From: Planctomycetaceae bacterium
GTDB taxonomy: Bacteria > Planctomycetota > Planctomycetia > Planctomycetales > Planctomycetaceae
Length of the DNA stretch: 53,138 nt
Assembly: GCA_021732995.1 (NCBI GenBank)
Contig: JAKFWA010000056.1
Span: 1-53,138, forward strand
Direction of reading: 5' to 3'
The notes beneath the pieces were generated by a model. That model worked only from the letters and a program-made list of their open reading frames with translations, was not told the DNA's origin and made no database searches. This document shows, piece by piece, positions 39,980 to 49,500 of the stretch. The position numbers and the translations under genes were made by a program. The first letter of the stretch is position 1, and the number at the start of each line of letters is the position of its first letter.

Positions 39980-41434
39980 TTACTTCGGTCCGAGCACTTT
40001 CAGTTGCCCCTGACGGGCGTAGTCGATGGCTTCGCCGAGGATGCGAGCGGCTTCTTGCGGAGCGTGAAAGCCCATCGAGTTTTCTGCGTTGATGTAGTCC
40101 ACTCGCCACTGCGCCTTGCGCTGGAGTGCCAACGACTCTTCCAGCACCTTTGGGTCAACATTTCCGGACTTGGCGGTTTTCAGCGTGTCCAGGAGTTCGA
40201 CGAGTGCATCCTCCGCGCGATCCAGAAGAGCTTTGTTACGGGATTGAATGGTCTCTGCCCGAGCCTTGATTTCATCCTCGCCGTACCGGTGGCAAGTCTG
40301 GCAAGCACGAGCGATGTTCAGCAGCGGGCTGCGAACCTGGTGGTCGCTGACCTTGATGGCACCCTCGCGCTGATACGGCATATGGCAGTCGGAGCAGGAA
40401 ACTCCGCTGCGAGCGTGGATGCCTTGATTCCAGAGTTCAAACTCCGGGTGTTGAGCTTTCAGGATCGGAGCGCCAGTCTCCGCGTGAGCGTAGTCCTTGT
40501 AGCTGTTCGCGTCGTAGTAGCTTTCTATCTGCTCGACGCGCAGTCCATTGTGCCATGGGTAGGTTACCGTTTTCTTATCACCCTTGAAGTAATACTCAAC
40601 GTGACACTGTCCGCACACATAGCTGCGCATTTCCTGCCGCGTTGCTAGAGCATTCACATCATATTCGTCGGTACTGCCCTGATTGCGATGACGTGCCCAC
40701 TGATGAATGCTGGTGAGATGCGGCAGCGGAGCTGAACTGGCTTCTTCCTTCGGCTTCTTAGCGTTCGCGGCGAGTTCTTCGGCAACATGCTTGGCGAGGT
40801 CGGCAATGCCGCGGATGAATCCAGGTCGCGTGACACGGAGTTGCATCGACTGCGGATCGTGGCAATCAATGCAAGCCACTGGGTGCTCGACGAGACCGCG
40901 GGCTTCTTTGAGAGGCATGGCACAGATCTTTTCAAACCCCTTCATCAGGTCACCATCACCGGCCTCGCGGTAGGCTGCCGTGATTGACGCATGGCACTGC
41001 AGGCAAGCTCCGGGTTGCTTGAACTGCTTGACGCGTTCGGTGTTGTCCTGATCCTCCAGCATGAAGGCGTGACCGCGACGTTCGCGATAGTCGACGCTGA
41101 ACGCGTACCCCGCGAAAATGCGCCGCAGGCGTGGGTCGTCTTCCAGTTTAGAAATTGCTTCGCTGCCGCCATGTCGGCGTGAAGTGTTCTCGGCAGTCCG
41201 TTTGTAGCTGTCGTACTGGCGCGGGAAATTCTTTCCCCATTCCGCCGGATCGATCGTCTTCTCGGAGAGATCCACTAGCTTCACGTAGTGCTGTTGCGAC
41301 TCCTGCTTGCGCTCGTTGATATTCATCAACAATGCCACGATTCCGTAGGTCACGATGGCAGTGATGATGATAACCGCAACGTACGCACCTTTTCCGCGTG
41401 GAGCAGGCTGAGTTGCGGCATGGGTGTCCGTCAT
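39980..41434 (-). CDS. nrfA: Ammonia-forming cytochrome c nitrite reductase, catalytic subunit
   Basis: NrfA reduces nitrite to ammonium with six electrons on the outer side of the membrane. Five CxxCH haem motifs are seen at C144-H148, C188-H192, C274-H278, C347-H351 and C378-H382. The first site is CLQCH, where classical NrfA has CxxCK with a lysine ligand to the catalytic haem. Other catalytic elements look intact: CHVEYYF (Tyr) and WNQGIHARSGVSC (His). A hydrophobic segment at 18-38 is likely an uncleaved anchor or signal. It starts 12 bases after nrfH. Its expected partner and quinol donor is NrfH. Nitrite ammonification (DNRA) under low oxygen is the inferred role. Confidence 0.93.
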   Translation of the reverse strand: MTDTHAATQPAPRGKGAYVAVIIITAIVTYGIVALLMNINERKQESQQHYVKLVDLSEKTIDPAEWGKNFPRQYDSYKRTAENTSRRHGGSEAISKLEDDPRLRRIFAGYAFSVDYRERRGHAFMLEDQDNTERVKQFKQPGACLQCHASITAAYREAGDGDLMKGFEKICAMPLKEARGLVEHPVACIDCHDPQSMQLRVTRPGFIRGIADLAKHVAEELAANAKKPKEEASSAPLPHLTSIHQWARHRNQGSTDEYDVNALATRQEMRSYVCGQCHVEYYFKGDKKTVTYPWHNGLRVEQIESYYDANSYKDYAHAETGAPILKAQHPEFELWNQGIHARSGVSCSDCHMPYQREGAIKVSDHQVRSPLLNIARACQTCHRYGEDEIKARAETIQSRNKALLDRAEDALVELLDTLKTAKSGNVDPKVLEESLALQRKAQWRVDYINAENSMGFHAPQEAARILGEAIDYARQGQLKVLGPK

Positions 41435-41446
41435 GGTTGTTTCCTT

Positions 41447-41962
41447 TCAGCGCAGGGGGCCATGGCCGACCGCTGCGTGGCAATGAACGCAACTGATCGT
41501 TTCGTTTCCGACGTTTCCGTGGCCGAGGATGTCGTTACAGACACCTCGGTGACATTCAATGCAGTTCTTGTTCAGAATCCGAGAACTCACGGGCCGGACG
41601 CGAATCGGCTCGTGAAAATCCTGCAGCGTAAACCCCTTCGAGTGCCAGAAGCCGTTCTCTGCTTTGACAAGATACTTGGGTATAAACGCGTGCGGCGTGT
41701 GGCAGTCGTTGCAGGTTGCTACCGCGTGGTGACTCGCCTTCTGCCAGCCGTCGTACTGATCCCGCATAATATGGCAGTTGACGCACGCCTTTGGATCGCT
41801 GCTGAGATACGAGAACCCCTCGGCATAACGGACTGTGTAGCTGCCCGTTCCACAGGCGACCCCCAGCAAGAAGCAGAGCACGAGTCCCGGAATGCTGACG
41901 CGACGCCACCAGCCTTGGCGTCGAGACTCGCGGGTTTCTGAGGTTGATTGTTCTGCTGACAT
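41447..41962 (-). CDS. nrfH: Cytochrome c nitrite reductase, small subunit
   Basis: NrfH is the membrane-bound tetrahaem quinol dehydrogenase of the NapC/NirT family that feeds NrfA. After a basic cytosolic N-terminus and one helix at about 24-42, four CxxCH motifs occur at C60-H64, C84-H88, C134-H138 and C158-H162. The spacing and the ASHHAVATCNDCHTPH and HEPIRVRP segments match the family. The length, 171 residues, is usual. It is followed by nrfA after 12 bases, giving the classical nrfHA order, and it starts 63 bases after the PPK2 gene. Confidence 0.94.
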   Translation of the reverse strand: MSAEQSTSETRESRRQGWWRRVSIPGLVLCFLLGVACGTGSYTVRYAEGFSYLSSDPKACVNCHIMRDQYDGWQKASHHAVATCNDCHTPHAFIPKYLVKAENGFWHSKGFTLQDFHEPIRVRPVSSRILNKNCIECHRGVCNDILGHGNVGNETISCVHCHAAVGHGPLR

Positions 41963-42025
41963 GTCAATTCACCTGCAAGAACTACCATGATCCGAGATGT
42001 GGACCCGGCACTTCCACAATTGATA

Positions 42026-42931
42026 CTACTTCGTCTCCAGCAATGCTTTTCGTACCTCTTCGAGTTCCTTACGTTTGGCGGCGTCCACTTTGGGATAGTG
42101 CAGATCAACAGATGAAAGCGCCTCGATAACCGCGGCCGCGACGACAATACGCGTGAACCACTTGTTGTCCGCCGGGACGACATACCAAGGAGCTTCGTCC
42201 GTTGAGGTATGGCGGATCAGGTCTTCGTAGGCGGCCATGTAGTCATCCCAGAAGCCGCGTTCATGAGCGTCCGCACTCGAGAACTTCCAGTTCTTTGACG
42301 GCTCGTCGAGCCGACTCATAAACCGGTTAAGTTGCTCCTTCTTGGAAACGTGCAGGAAGAACTTGCGCACAATGACCCCATTGCGCGTCAGGTACTTTTC
42401 AAAGTTGCGAATGTCCTCGAAGCGGTCCTCCCAAATGTGCTTCGTGACGAGTTCTTCCGGCAGTCGCTGCTTAGCCAGGTACTCGGGATGCACCCGCACG
42501 ACGAGCGTCTCTTCGTAGTAGGAACGGTTGAAGATACCGATGCGTCCACGCTCCGGCAGGCACTTCATGCAGCGCCAGAGATAATCATGATCGAGGTCTT
42601 CACTCGTTGGCGCCTTGAACGAAAAAACCTGGCAACCTTGCGGATTGATCCCGGACATGACGTGCTTGATGGCGCCGTCTTTTCCGGCCGCGTCCATCGC
42701 CTGAAAGATCAGCAACACGGACCAGCGATCCTGGGCATAGAGCTTCTCCTGCAACTCGGCCAGCGCATCCACGCCCTCAGCGAGGGCCTTGACGGCATCC
42801 GGTTTCTGTTCTTCCTTGAGCCACGCGGTATCATCAGGATCGATATCTTTGAGCCGGAACTTCTTTCCGTTACTCACGCAGTAACGCTCTGCCAGCTTGT
42901 GCGCCCGTTCGTGTAGAGCTTTCTTCGACAT
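42026..42931 (-). CDS. Polyphosphate kinase 2 (PPK2) family protein
   Basis: A 301-residue cytosolic enzyme that transfers phosphate between polyphosphate and nucleotides. Walker A-like AMDAAGKDG is at 78-86, and the Walker B/lid element FNRSYYEE at 134-141. RLDEPSKNWKFSSADAHERGFWDDY is typical of PPK2. It could run as polyP-dependent AMP or ADP kinase; the subclass cannot be safely called. It lies 149 bases downstream of the sensor kinase gene and 63 before nrfH. In context it would refill ATP from polyphosphate during energy shortage. Confidence 0.93.
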   Translation of the reverse strand: MSKKALHERAHKLAERYCVSNGKKFRLKDIDPDDTAWLKEEQKPDAVKALAEGVDALAELQEKLYAQDRWSVLLIFQAMDAAGKDGAIKHVMSGINPQGCQVFSFKAPTSEDLDHDYLWRCMKCLPERGRIGIFNRSYYEETLVVRVHPEYLAKQRLPEELVTKHIWEDRFEDIRNFEKYLTRNGVIVRKFFLHVSKKEQLNRFMSRLDEPSKNWKFSSADAHERGFWDDYMAAYEDLIRHTSTDEAPWYVVPADNKWFTRIVVAAAVIEALSSVDLHYPKVDAAKRKELEEVRKALLETK

Positions 42932-43080
42932 GGTATCAGCCTTTGTGGTTCATCGTTGCTGGTGGTTGTTGACCGTTCTTACCGGCAACAACTTGAGGGT
43001 AAAGTTCTGGTTGGTGATGATCCTTTGAGATGCGCATTTTGAATGAAGATGTGGTGCAAAAAGCTACGACTAATCGCGTA

Positions 43081-45222
43081 TTATCCACTCTCCGGTCTGT
43101 GACGTACTTCGATGGCGACCGTCGCCGCGAACTCGGCGGAACTCGAGGTCTTGGGGAGCGACCCTTTTGTCTGTTTGGGCATGAAGCGTTGCCACCATTG
43201 ACGAGCTTCCGCGTCTGTCCAGGAGTCTCCGGTGGCGAGTTGGCTCAGGGCTTCTGCGATATGCTGGGCCGACGCAGGGCGGTGCGCAGGATCCTTGGCC
43301 AGGCATTGCATGAGCAAAGATTCCAGCTCGGGTGACACGGCCTGCGTGGTACGTTGTGAGATCGCTTCAGGGAGCGTGTCGGCCTGAGCCTTGAGGATAT
43401 CCAGGACGCTCTCACCCTCGAACAGGGGAGTGCCCGTGAGCAGGAAATAGCCCACGGCGCCTACTGCATACAAATCGCTGCGAGCATCAACACTCTCGGG
43501 CGACCGACAGGCCTCAGGAGACATGTAGAGCGGGGTGCCGACAACTCCACCGCCATGAGTTGCCAATGCCGCATGCTCGGTAGTTTTCACAAGTCCGAAA
43601 TCGAGCAGTTTTACAAAATCAAATAATCCGCCTCGGTAGTTGAGCAGGATATTCGCCGGTTTAATATCGCGATGAATTAACCCGATGTGATGTGCCTCGG
43701 CGAGCGACCCGCACACCTGCTTCAAGATGTGGATGACACGCCCTTCAGGCTGCAGTCCGTGCCAGTCGACGAGGTTCTCGAGATTGATACCATCCAAGTA
43801 CTCCATGGCGTAGTAGAAGACGCCTTCCGGAGTGCGACCATAGTCGTAAATCGCGATCGTATTGGGGTGATTGAGCTGACTGGTGAGTTGCACTTCTCGC
43901 TCGAAGCGGGCGATGGTCTTTTCGTTCGTCTTGGCGGCATCGAGGAACTTGACAGCAGTCGGTCTGTGCAGCATCGCGTGCTTCGCTCGATACACAACGC
44001 CCATGCCGCCTTCGCCGAGTTTCTCTTCCAGCGTGTACTGGCCCAGGCGCTTCAGTTCGATGGTGGCCAGCCGGGCCTGTTCCGACATTCGATCCGCTCG
44101 CAACATTGATGTCAGCATGGCCATGGATGCTATTGCGAGCAGCGCAAACAAGCTCCAAAACGCGTAGTTGATCGTGTTGAGTGTCTGATGGGCCTCGCTG
44201 ACATCTACCTTGGTGGCGATGCCAAAACCTTCATCACTGAGCCATTGCCAGGCACCAACCACCAGCACGCCGCGGTAGTCGCGATAGCCATGGATATCGA
44301 CGCCATCTCTTCCTGCAACCGCCTCTGTGATCGCGTGTGTCAGCGGCAAGTCGGCTCTTGATCCAGTGGGCCGAGCACCAGTCGTCAGGTCTATGCCCGG
44401 GTCACGCAGCAGGATGTTGAGAGTTGAATCTTCACGTTCCGACAGCAATCCGATTTGTCGAAGTTGTTCGTCGAACCGGCTGTTGCTCAGCAGTGTCCCG
44501 TTCCGATCAAATGCATACGTCTCACCTGTCAGCCCGATCCGTGCGATCTCCAGGATGTGCGTGAATTCAACGTCAGGCTGAATTCGTAAGCCCAGGGCGA
44601 CGAGCACCCCGCCTTGATCATCAAGGACTGGCGCCACTGTGAACATGGTGGGCACTCCGGACCGTTCGACGCCGTGACGGTCCGGTAGCACTGCTCGACT
44701 CTTCGCGGGCAGAATGATCGTGGACTTTCCAGCAAACACCGTACGAGACAACGACTCGAACTGTTCGGCTGGCAAAGTGAGCCCCACCAACTCGTTACGA
44801 AAGGATGCTACGATCTGCCCGCTGGGTTTCAGCACGATGAAGTCGTTGTAGTGATGAGCCGCCAGTACCGGGGTCAACTCGCGTCGCAGTTCAGCCAGTT
44901 GCGGTAGAGTCAGCAGTTCCAATGCGGTTGCGTCTGGCTTCGCACTGTCGACCAAAGCGCGGATGGCGGTTGCAATCTGAGGATCCGTCGCGGCTGATTC
45001 GGCCTGGCTTCGCTGAGTTCGCAGCCACAACCGCAGCGCTTCGTGCTCTGTCTGCAGGGTTGTCTGCAACACGGATGCAAGTTGGGCATTAAGAGTCGCT
45101 GCCACCCTGGCACGCATCACCCAGCCGACACTCGCCAGCACCACCAACACGATCAGCGGGCGCAGCCAGATGTGGCGATGCCACATGGTTGAAACTGTTC
45201 CGGAAAGACTTAGCCGATCCAT
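43081..45222 (-). CDS. Membrane Ser/Thr protein kinase with extracytoplasmic sensor domain
   Basis: A 713-residue receptor-type kinase. A first transmembrane helix lies at about 19-36, followed by an extracytoplasmic region of about 310 residues resembling a dCache/CHASE-type ligand sensor (FIVLKPSGQIVASFRN, GLTGETYAFDRNGTLLSNSRFDEQL, YRDYRGVLVVGAWQWL). The second helix is at about 353-375, then a Hanks-type kinase domain from about 392: GEGGMGVVYRAKH (glycine loop), AVKFLD (Lys), LIHRDIKPANILL (catalytic Asp), LLDFGL, then VGTPLYMSPEA. The order sensor-helix-kinase is opposite to the usual bacterial PknB layout. ATG 45222 was kept; ATG 45186 (MWHRHIWL) is an alternative. It precedes PPK2 and the nrf-glg block. 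Confidence 0.92.
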   Translation of the reverse strand: MDRLSLSGTVSTMWHRHIWLRPLIVLVVLASVGWVMRARVAATLNAQLASVLQTTLQTEHEALRLWLRTQRSQAESAATDPQIATAIRALVDSAKPDATALELLTLPQLAELRRELTPVLAAHHYNDFIVLKPSGQIVASFRNELVGLTLPAEQFESLSRTVFAGKSTIILPAKSRAVLPDRHGVERSGVPTMFTVAPVLDDQGGVLVALGLRIQPDVEFTHILEIARIGLTGETYAFDRNGTLLSNSRFDEQLRQIGLLSEREDSTLNILLRDPGIDLTTGARPTGSRADLPLTHAITEAVAGRDGVDIHGYRDYRGVLVVGAWQWLSDEGFGIATKVDVSEAHQTLNTINYAFWSLFALLAIASMAMLTSMLRADRMSEQARLATIELKRLGQYTLEEKLGEGGMGVVYRAKHAMLHRPTAVKFLDAAKTNEKTIARFEREVQLTSQLNHPNTIAIYDYGRTPEGVFYYAMEYLDGINLENLVDWHGLQPEGRVIHILKQVCGSLAEAHHIGLIHRDIKPANILLNYRGGLFDFVKLLDFGLVKTTEHAALATHGGGVVGTPLYMSPEACRSPESVDARSDLYAVGAVGYFLLTGTPLFEGESVLDILKAQADTLPEAISQRTTQAVSPELESLLMQCLAKDPAHRPASAQHIAEALSQLATGDSWTDAEARQWWQRFMPKQTKGSLPKTSSSAEFAATVAIEVRHRPESG

Positions 45223-45269
45223 TTGCTTGCCAAACTCTTCGCCGGTGCTGCCCGTGTCGGCATTCGTTG

Positions 45270-46532
45270 TCAGTTGAGGGCCTGTTTGAGGACGCCGGTA
45301 ACGTCCGGCACAGGAGTAGTTGCTGCGTTTTCTCTCATAAGTCGCAGGCCGAACCGTTCTGTCAGAACTGGCCCGAGCACCGACGTGACGACCATGAGCA
45401 CGATCATCGTATTGATGACCGGTTCGTCGATTAGTCGCACGCCCTCGACGTTCTTGGTTTCAAAGGCGACCAGCGCCGCAGCCAGAGTGGCGGCTACCTG
45501 AGGTAGTGAAAGCGCTCCCATCAGCCAGCCTTCGGTAGTTGAGTAACGGAACAGTCGTTGAGCAGCAAAAGCGGCCAGAAACTTTGCGCCGATAAGTCCG
45601 CCGACAATCCCCGCACACAAACCGAAATTATTGATAATCGTATTAATGAAGACTCGCACGTCGATCAGGAAGCCGATCGTCAGAAAGAACGCCGGGATGA
45701 AGAGCGTGTTTGCCAGGAACTCAAGTTGTTCCTTGGCCTCGGAGTGTTTGAGCGACCGATTCACTGCCAAACCCGCCAGAAAGGCGCCGATAATGGCTTC
45801 CAGGTGAATGAGTTCAGCGCCTTCAGCCGCCAGAATCATAATCAGCAGAATCAAAAAGAATTGATTCTCCGTGGAGTCACCGCGCCGGCGCAGAAATCGA
45901 CGCGCCAACGCCGAGAGGCCGAAGAGTACAACGGGAACGTAGATGGCCAGTTCGATCAATTGCACCGCGAATGCCTGTGCTGAAAAACCCACCGAATGCA
46001 CGGGCAAGCAGATCGCCAGAATCAGCAGCGAGCCAAGGTCAGTAAAGATTGTCGCGCCGACCGTCACAGTCACCGCTTCGTTGTCGGTCAGCCCCTGGCG
46101 CTGAAGAATTGGAAAACCAAGCAGCGTGTGCGACGCCAACAGCGAACCTATCAGAAGTGCGGCCAGCCAGTCGTAGCCGAACATTCGCCCCACACCGATG
46201 CCTGCGAGCAAAGGCAGCAAAAACGTGAATATGCCGAATAACAGTGATCGATTGCGCGTTCGGTTGAACTGCGTGATATCGATTTCCAAACCTGCAAAGA
46301 ACATCAACAGCAGTTTGCCAATATCGGAAAAGAATGCCGCTACCGGCGGACTCTTCGGGGCAATCGCCAGGCAACTGGGGCCAAACACGACTCCGGCCGC
46401 AAGCAAACCGACCGCGGACGGCAATCCGATTCGCTGACACAACTTTGGCACAAACAGAAAGATCGCCAATGTGAGCGCGAATCGCGTCAGCATGGGGAGG
46501 TGGGTGATTGATTCCAGAAAGGTATCAAGCAT
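45270..46532 (-). CDS. Monovalent cation:proton antiporter (CPA2 family)
   Basis: A 420-residue membrane protein with about 12 hydrophobic helices and the Na+/H+ exchanger (KefB-like) fold. Family segments include GLPSAVGLLAAGVVFGPS, LLLMFFAGLEIDITQF, and the charged helix SLLASHTLLGFPILQRQGL followed by TIFTDLGSLLILAI, which carries the Asp of the ion site. EAIIGAFLAGLAVNR and the C-terminal FLTIGFLIDVR also match. No cytosolic NAD-binding (TrkA-N) domain is attached. It begins 6 bases after the RND pump gene, suggesting coupled expression. The ion (Na+ or K+) is undetermined. Confidence 0.9.
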   Translation of the reverse strand: MLDTFLESITHLPMLTRFALTLAIFLFVPKLCQRIGLPSAVGLLAAGVVFGPSCLAIAPKSPPVAAFFSDIGKLLLMFFAGLEIDITQFNRTRNRSLLFGIFTFLLPLLAGIGVGRMFGYDWLAALLIGSLLASHTLLGFPILQRQGLTDNEAVTVTVGATIFTDLGSLLILAICLPVHSVGFSAQAFAVQLIELAIYVPVVLFGLSALARRFLRRRGDSTENQFFLILLIMILAAEGAELIHLEAIIGAFLAGLAVNRSLKHSEAKEQLEFLANTLFIPAFFLTIGFLIDVRVFINTIINNFGLCAGIVGGLIGAKFLAAFAAQRLFRYSTTEGWLMGALSLPQVAATLAAALVAFETKNVEGVRLIDEPVINTMIVLMVVTSVLGPVLTERFGLRLMRENAATTPVPDVTGVLKQALN

Positions 46533-46538
46533 GTTGTG

Positions 46539-49500
46539 CTACTTGTGTTCCTGACTGACGCCTGGTGCCCCGGCGGTCGCAGGATCGGAACCCGGAATCG
46601 ACGCAGAACCAGAGCCGCCGCGATCGGCCAGCCAATCGATGACATAGTAGAACACCGGCGTTAGGAAAATGCCGAAGCCAGTAACCCCCAGCATTCCGAA
46701 GAACACCGCGACGCCCAGCGTGCGGCGCATCTCGAAGCCAGCTCCATGAGAAACCACCAGCGGAACCACTCCCAGGATGAACGCAAACGACGTCATGATG
46801 ATTGGCCGCAGGCGACTCTTGCTGGCGTTCACAGCGGCATCGAAGCGAGATTCTCCCGTCGACTTTTTGTGCCGCGCAGTCTCGACGATCAGAATGGCAT
46901 TCTTGGCGGCCAGTCCTACCAGCACGATAAAACCAACTTGCACGAAGATGTTGATATCGAGCTTGAACATCCACAGGCCGATCACGGCGCTCAGCAGGCA
47001 CATGGGCACGACGAGCAGCACGGCCATCGGCATCGACCAGCTTTCGTATTGCGCGGACAAAACATTAAACACCAGGATGAGTGCTCCAATGAACGCAAAA
47101 ATCGCGGCGCTGCCTTCGAGCAGTTGCAGATAGGTCAGCTCGGTCCACTCGAACTTCATGTCTCCGGAAAGTTCGGTCTTCGCGACCTTCTCCATCATCG
47201 AGATGATCTGCCCCGTGCTGACGCCCGGCAGTGAACCGCCGTTGATCGACGCTGCTGTACGCGTGTTGTAGCGCGTAATCATCACCGGCCCGCCGACTTC
47301 CTTGATTTCGACGAGAGTTCCGAGGGGGACCATATCGCCGCGAGAGTTCTTGATTTTGAGCGCCTTGACATCGTCCGGGCGAAGCCTGAACCCGGCATCG
47401 CCTTGCAGATTGACCTGCCACGTCCGACCGAATTGATTGAAGTCGTTGACGTAGTAGCCGCCGAGATAAACCGACAGCGCCGTAAACACGTCGTTGAGCG
47501 GCACGCCCATTGATTTGCACTTCGTGCGATCAACGTCGATGTAGAGTTGAGGCGTGTTCGACCGGAAGCTGTTAAACAGCCCTACGAGGCCCGGCTGTTC
47601 GTTGCCCTTCGCGGCGACGGTGTCCGCCTGAGCTTGCAGCGTCGCCAAGTCTCCGCCGCTGAGATCTTCAATCATCAGCTTGAAGCCACCAGCATTTCCG
47701 AGGCCATCGACGGGCGGTGCGCCAAACACCGCAATCTGAGCGTCTAGGATTTCTTCGAAGCATTGCTTCCGGATCTTCTGGCCGATGGTTGCTGAGTACG
47801 TTTCCAAACCATGTCGATGATCAAAGTCTTCAAGGATCACGAACATCGAGCCGAAGTTCGAATTCACGGCGTTGAGCACGAATGATTGACCGGGAATGCC
47901 GATCGTGTGCGCCACGCCTTCGGTGTTCTTCGCAATCTGCTCGACGCGCTTAACGACCTCAACGGTCCGCTCCAACGACGACGAATCGGGCAACTGAATG
48001 TTGACGATCAGATAGCCCTTGTCCTGATTCGGAATGAAGCCAATAGGGGTGTGGGTGATGCCAACGTAAGTCGCTCCCAGCAAGCCGCCGTAGATCAGCA
48101 GGACGATCACACAGACTCGCAGCGACCCAGCCACGATGCGGCCATAGATCTTCGTGATCCAGTCAAAGCCACGATTGAACCACTTGAAGAACACGCTTAG
48201 TAGTTCGTTGATCTTCTTAGCGAACATCCAGCCAACAACCGCTCCCGGCAGGGCGGTTACCAATGCTACCGCCCATTGCACGGCAGGTGACGTCCCTTCG
48301 AGCTTCGCGGCAAACAGCGGGTAGAGATAGTGCTCGCTCAGCCAGCCGAGCAGCATGACATAGCCCCACCAGGGCAATGCTTCGAGGGCATGGTGATGAC
48401 CAGGAGGGTCGCCCGGCTTGGCCTCGCGACTCTTGAAGATCTGCACGGCGCGAGCGGGAGTCATCGTCATCGCGTTGATGGCCGAGATGATCATCGAGGC
48501 AGAAATCGTCAACGCGAACTGTCGATAGAACTGACCGCTGATTCCTCCGAGAAACGCACTAGGCAGAAACACGGAGCTGAGCACCAGCGTGATCGCAATG
48601 ATCGGCCCGGTGATCTCGTTCATCGCGTTGATCGTCGCCGTCTTGGCGTCGTAGCCCTTTGCCAGCCAGACCTCGATGTTCTCCAACACAACGATCGCGT
48701 CGTCCACCACAATGCCGATCGCTAGCACGAGCCCGAAGAGCGTCAGGTTATTCAGCGTGAAGCCCAGCGCCGCCATGACCGCCAACGTGCCGATCAGCGA
48801 GACTGGCACGTCGATCATCGGCAGGATCATCGACTTCCAGTCCTGCAGGAACAGCAGCACGACGATGGCAACCAGGATGATGGCGTCTCGCAACGCATGG
48901 AAGACTTCGTCGACGGACTGCTCGATGAAGGGCGTCGTGTCATACACGATCGCGTACTTCACGCCCGACTTGAAACCAGGCAGCGCGGCTTCCAGTTCCT
49001 TCATCTTCGCCCGGATCGCGTTGGCAACCTCCAGCGCATTCGAGCCCGGCAATTGGAAAACCGATAGCCCGACTGACGGCTGACCGTCGAGCGAGCACTG
49101 CATGTCCTGATTCTTCGCTCCAAGTTCCAATCGTGCGACATCGCGCATCCGAGTGATCTGCCCAGACTCGCCCGTCTTGATGATGATCTGCTCGAATTGC
49201 TCTGGGTCGGTCAGTCGGCCCAGCGTCGAGAGGATGTATTGAAAGTCTTGTCCTGTCGGTACCGGTGGCTGTCCCAACCGACCGGCCGCGACTTGCACGT
49301 TCTGCTCTTTCAGTGCGTTAACGACATCACCCGCCGTCATGCCACGGGCGGCCAGCCGCTCTGGGTTCAGCCAGACGCGCATGCTGTAGTCTTGCTGACC
49401 AAGAAAGCCGACGTCGCCCACGCCGCTGATGCGCAGCAATTCATCTTTGATGTAGATCGTCGCATAATTGCTCAAGTACAACTGATCGTAGATCGGCTGA

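Noticed and set aside
39980-41962. Hydroxylamine oxidoreductase or anammox-type multihaem proteins
   Set aside because: Five and four CxxCH motifs, gene order and side-chain motifs fit NrfA and NrfH, not octahaem HAO.
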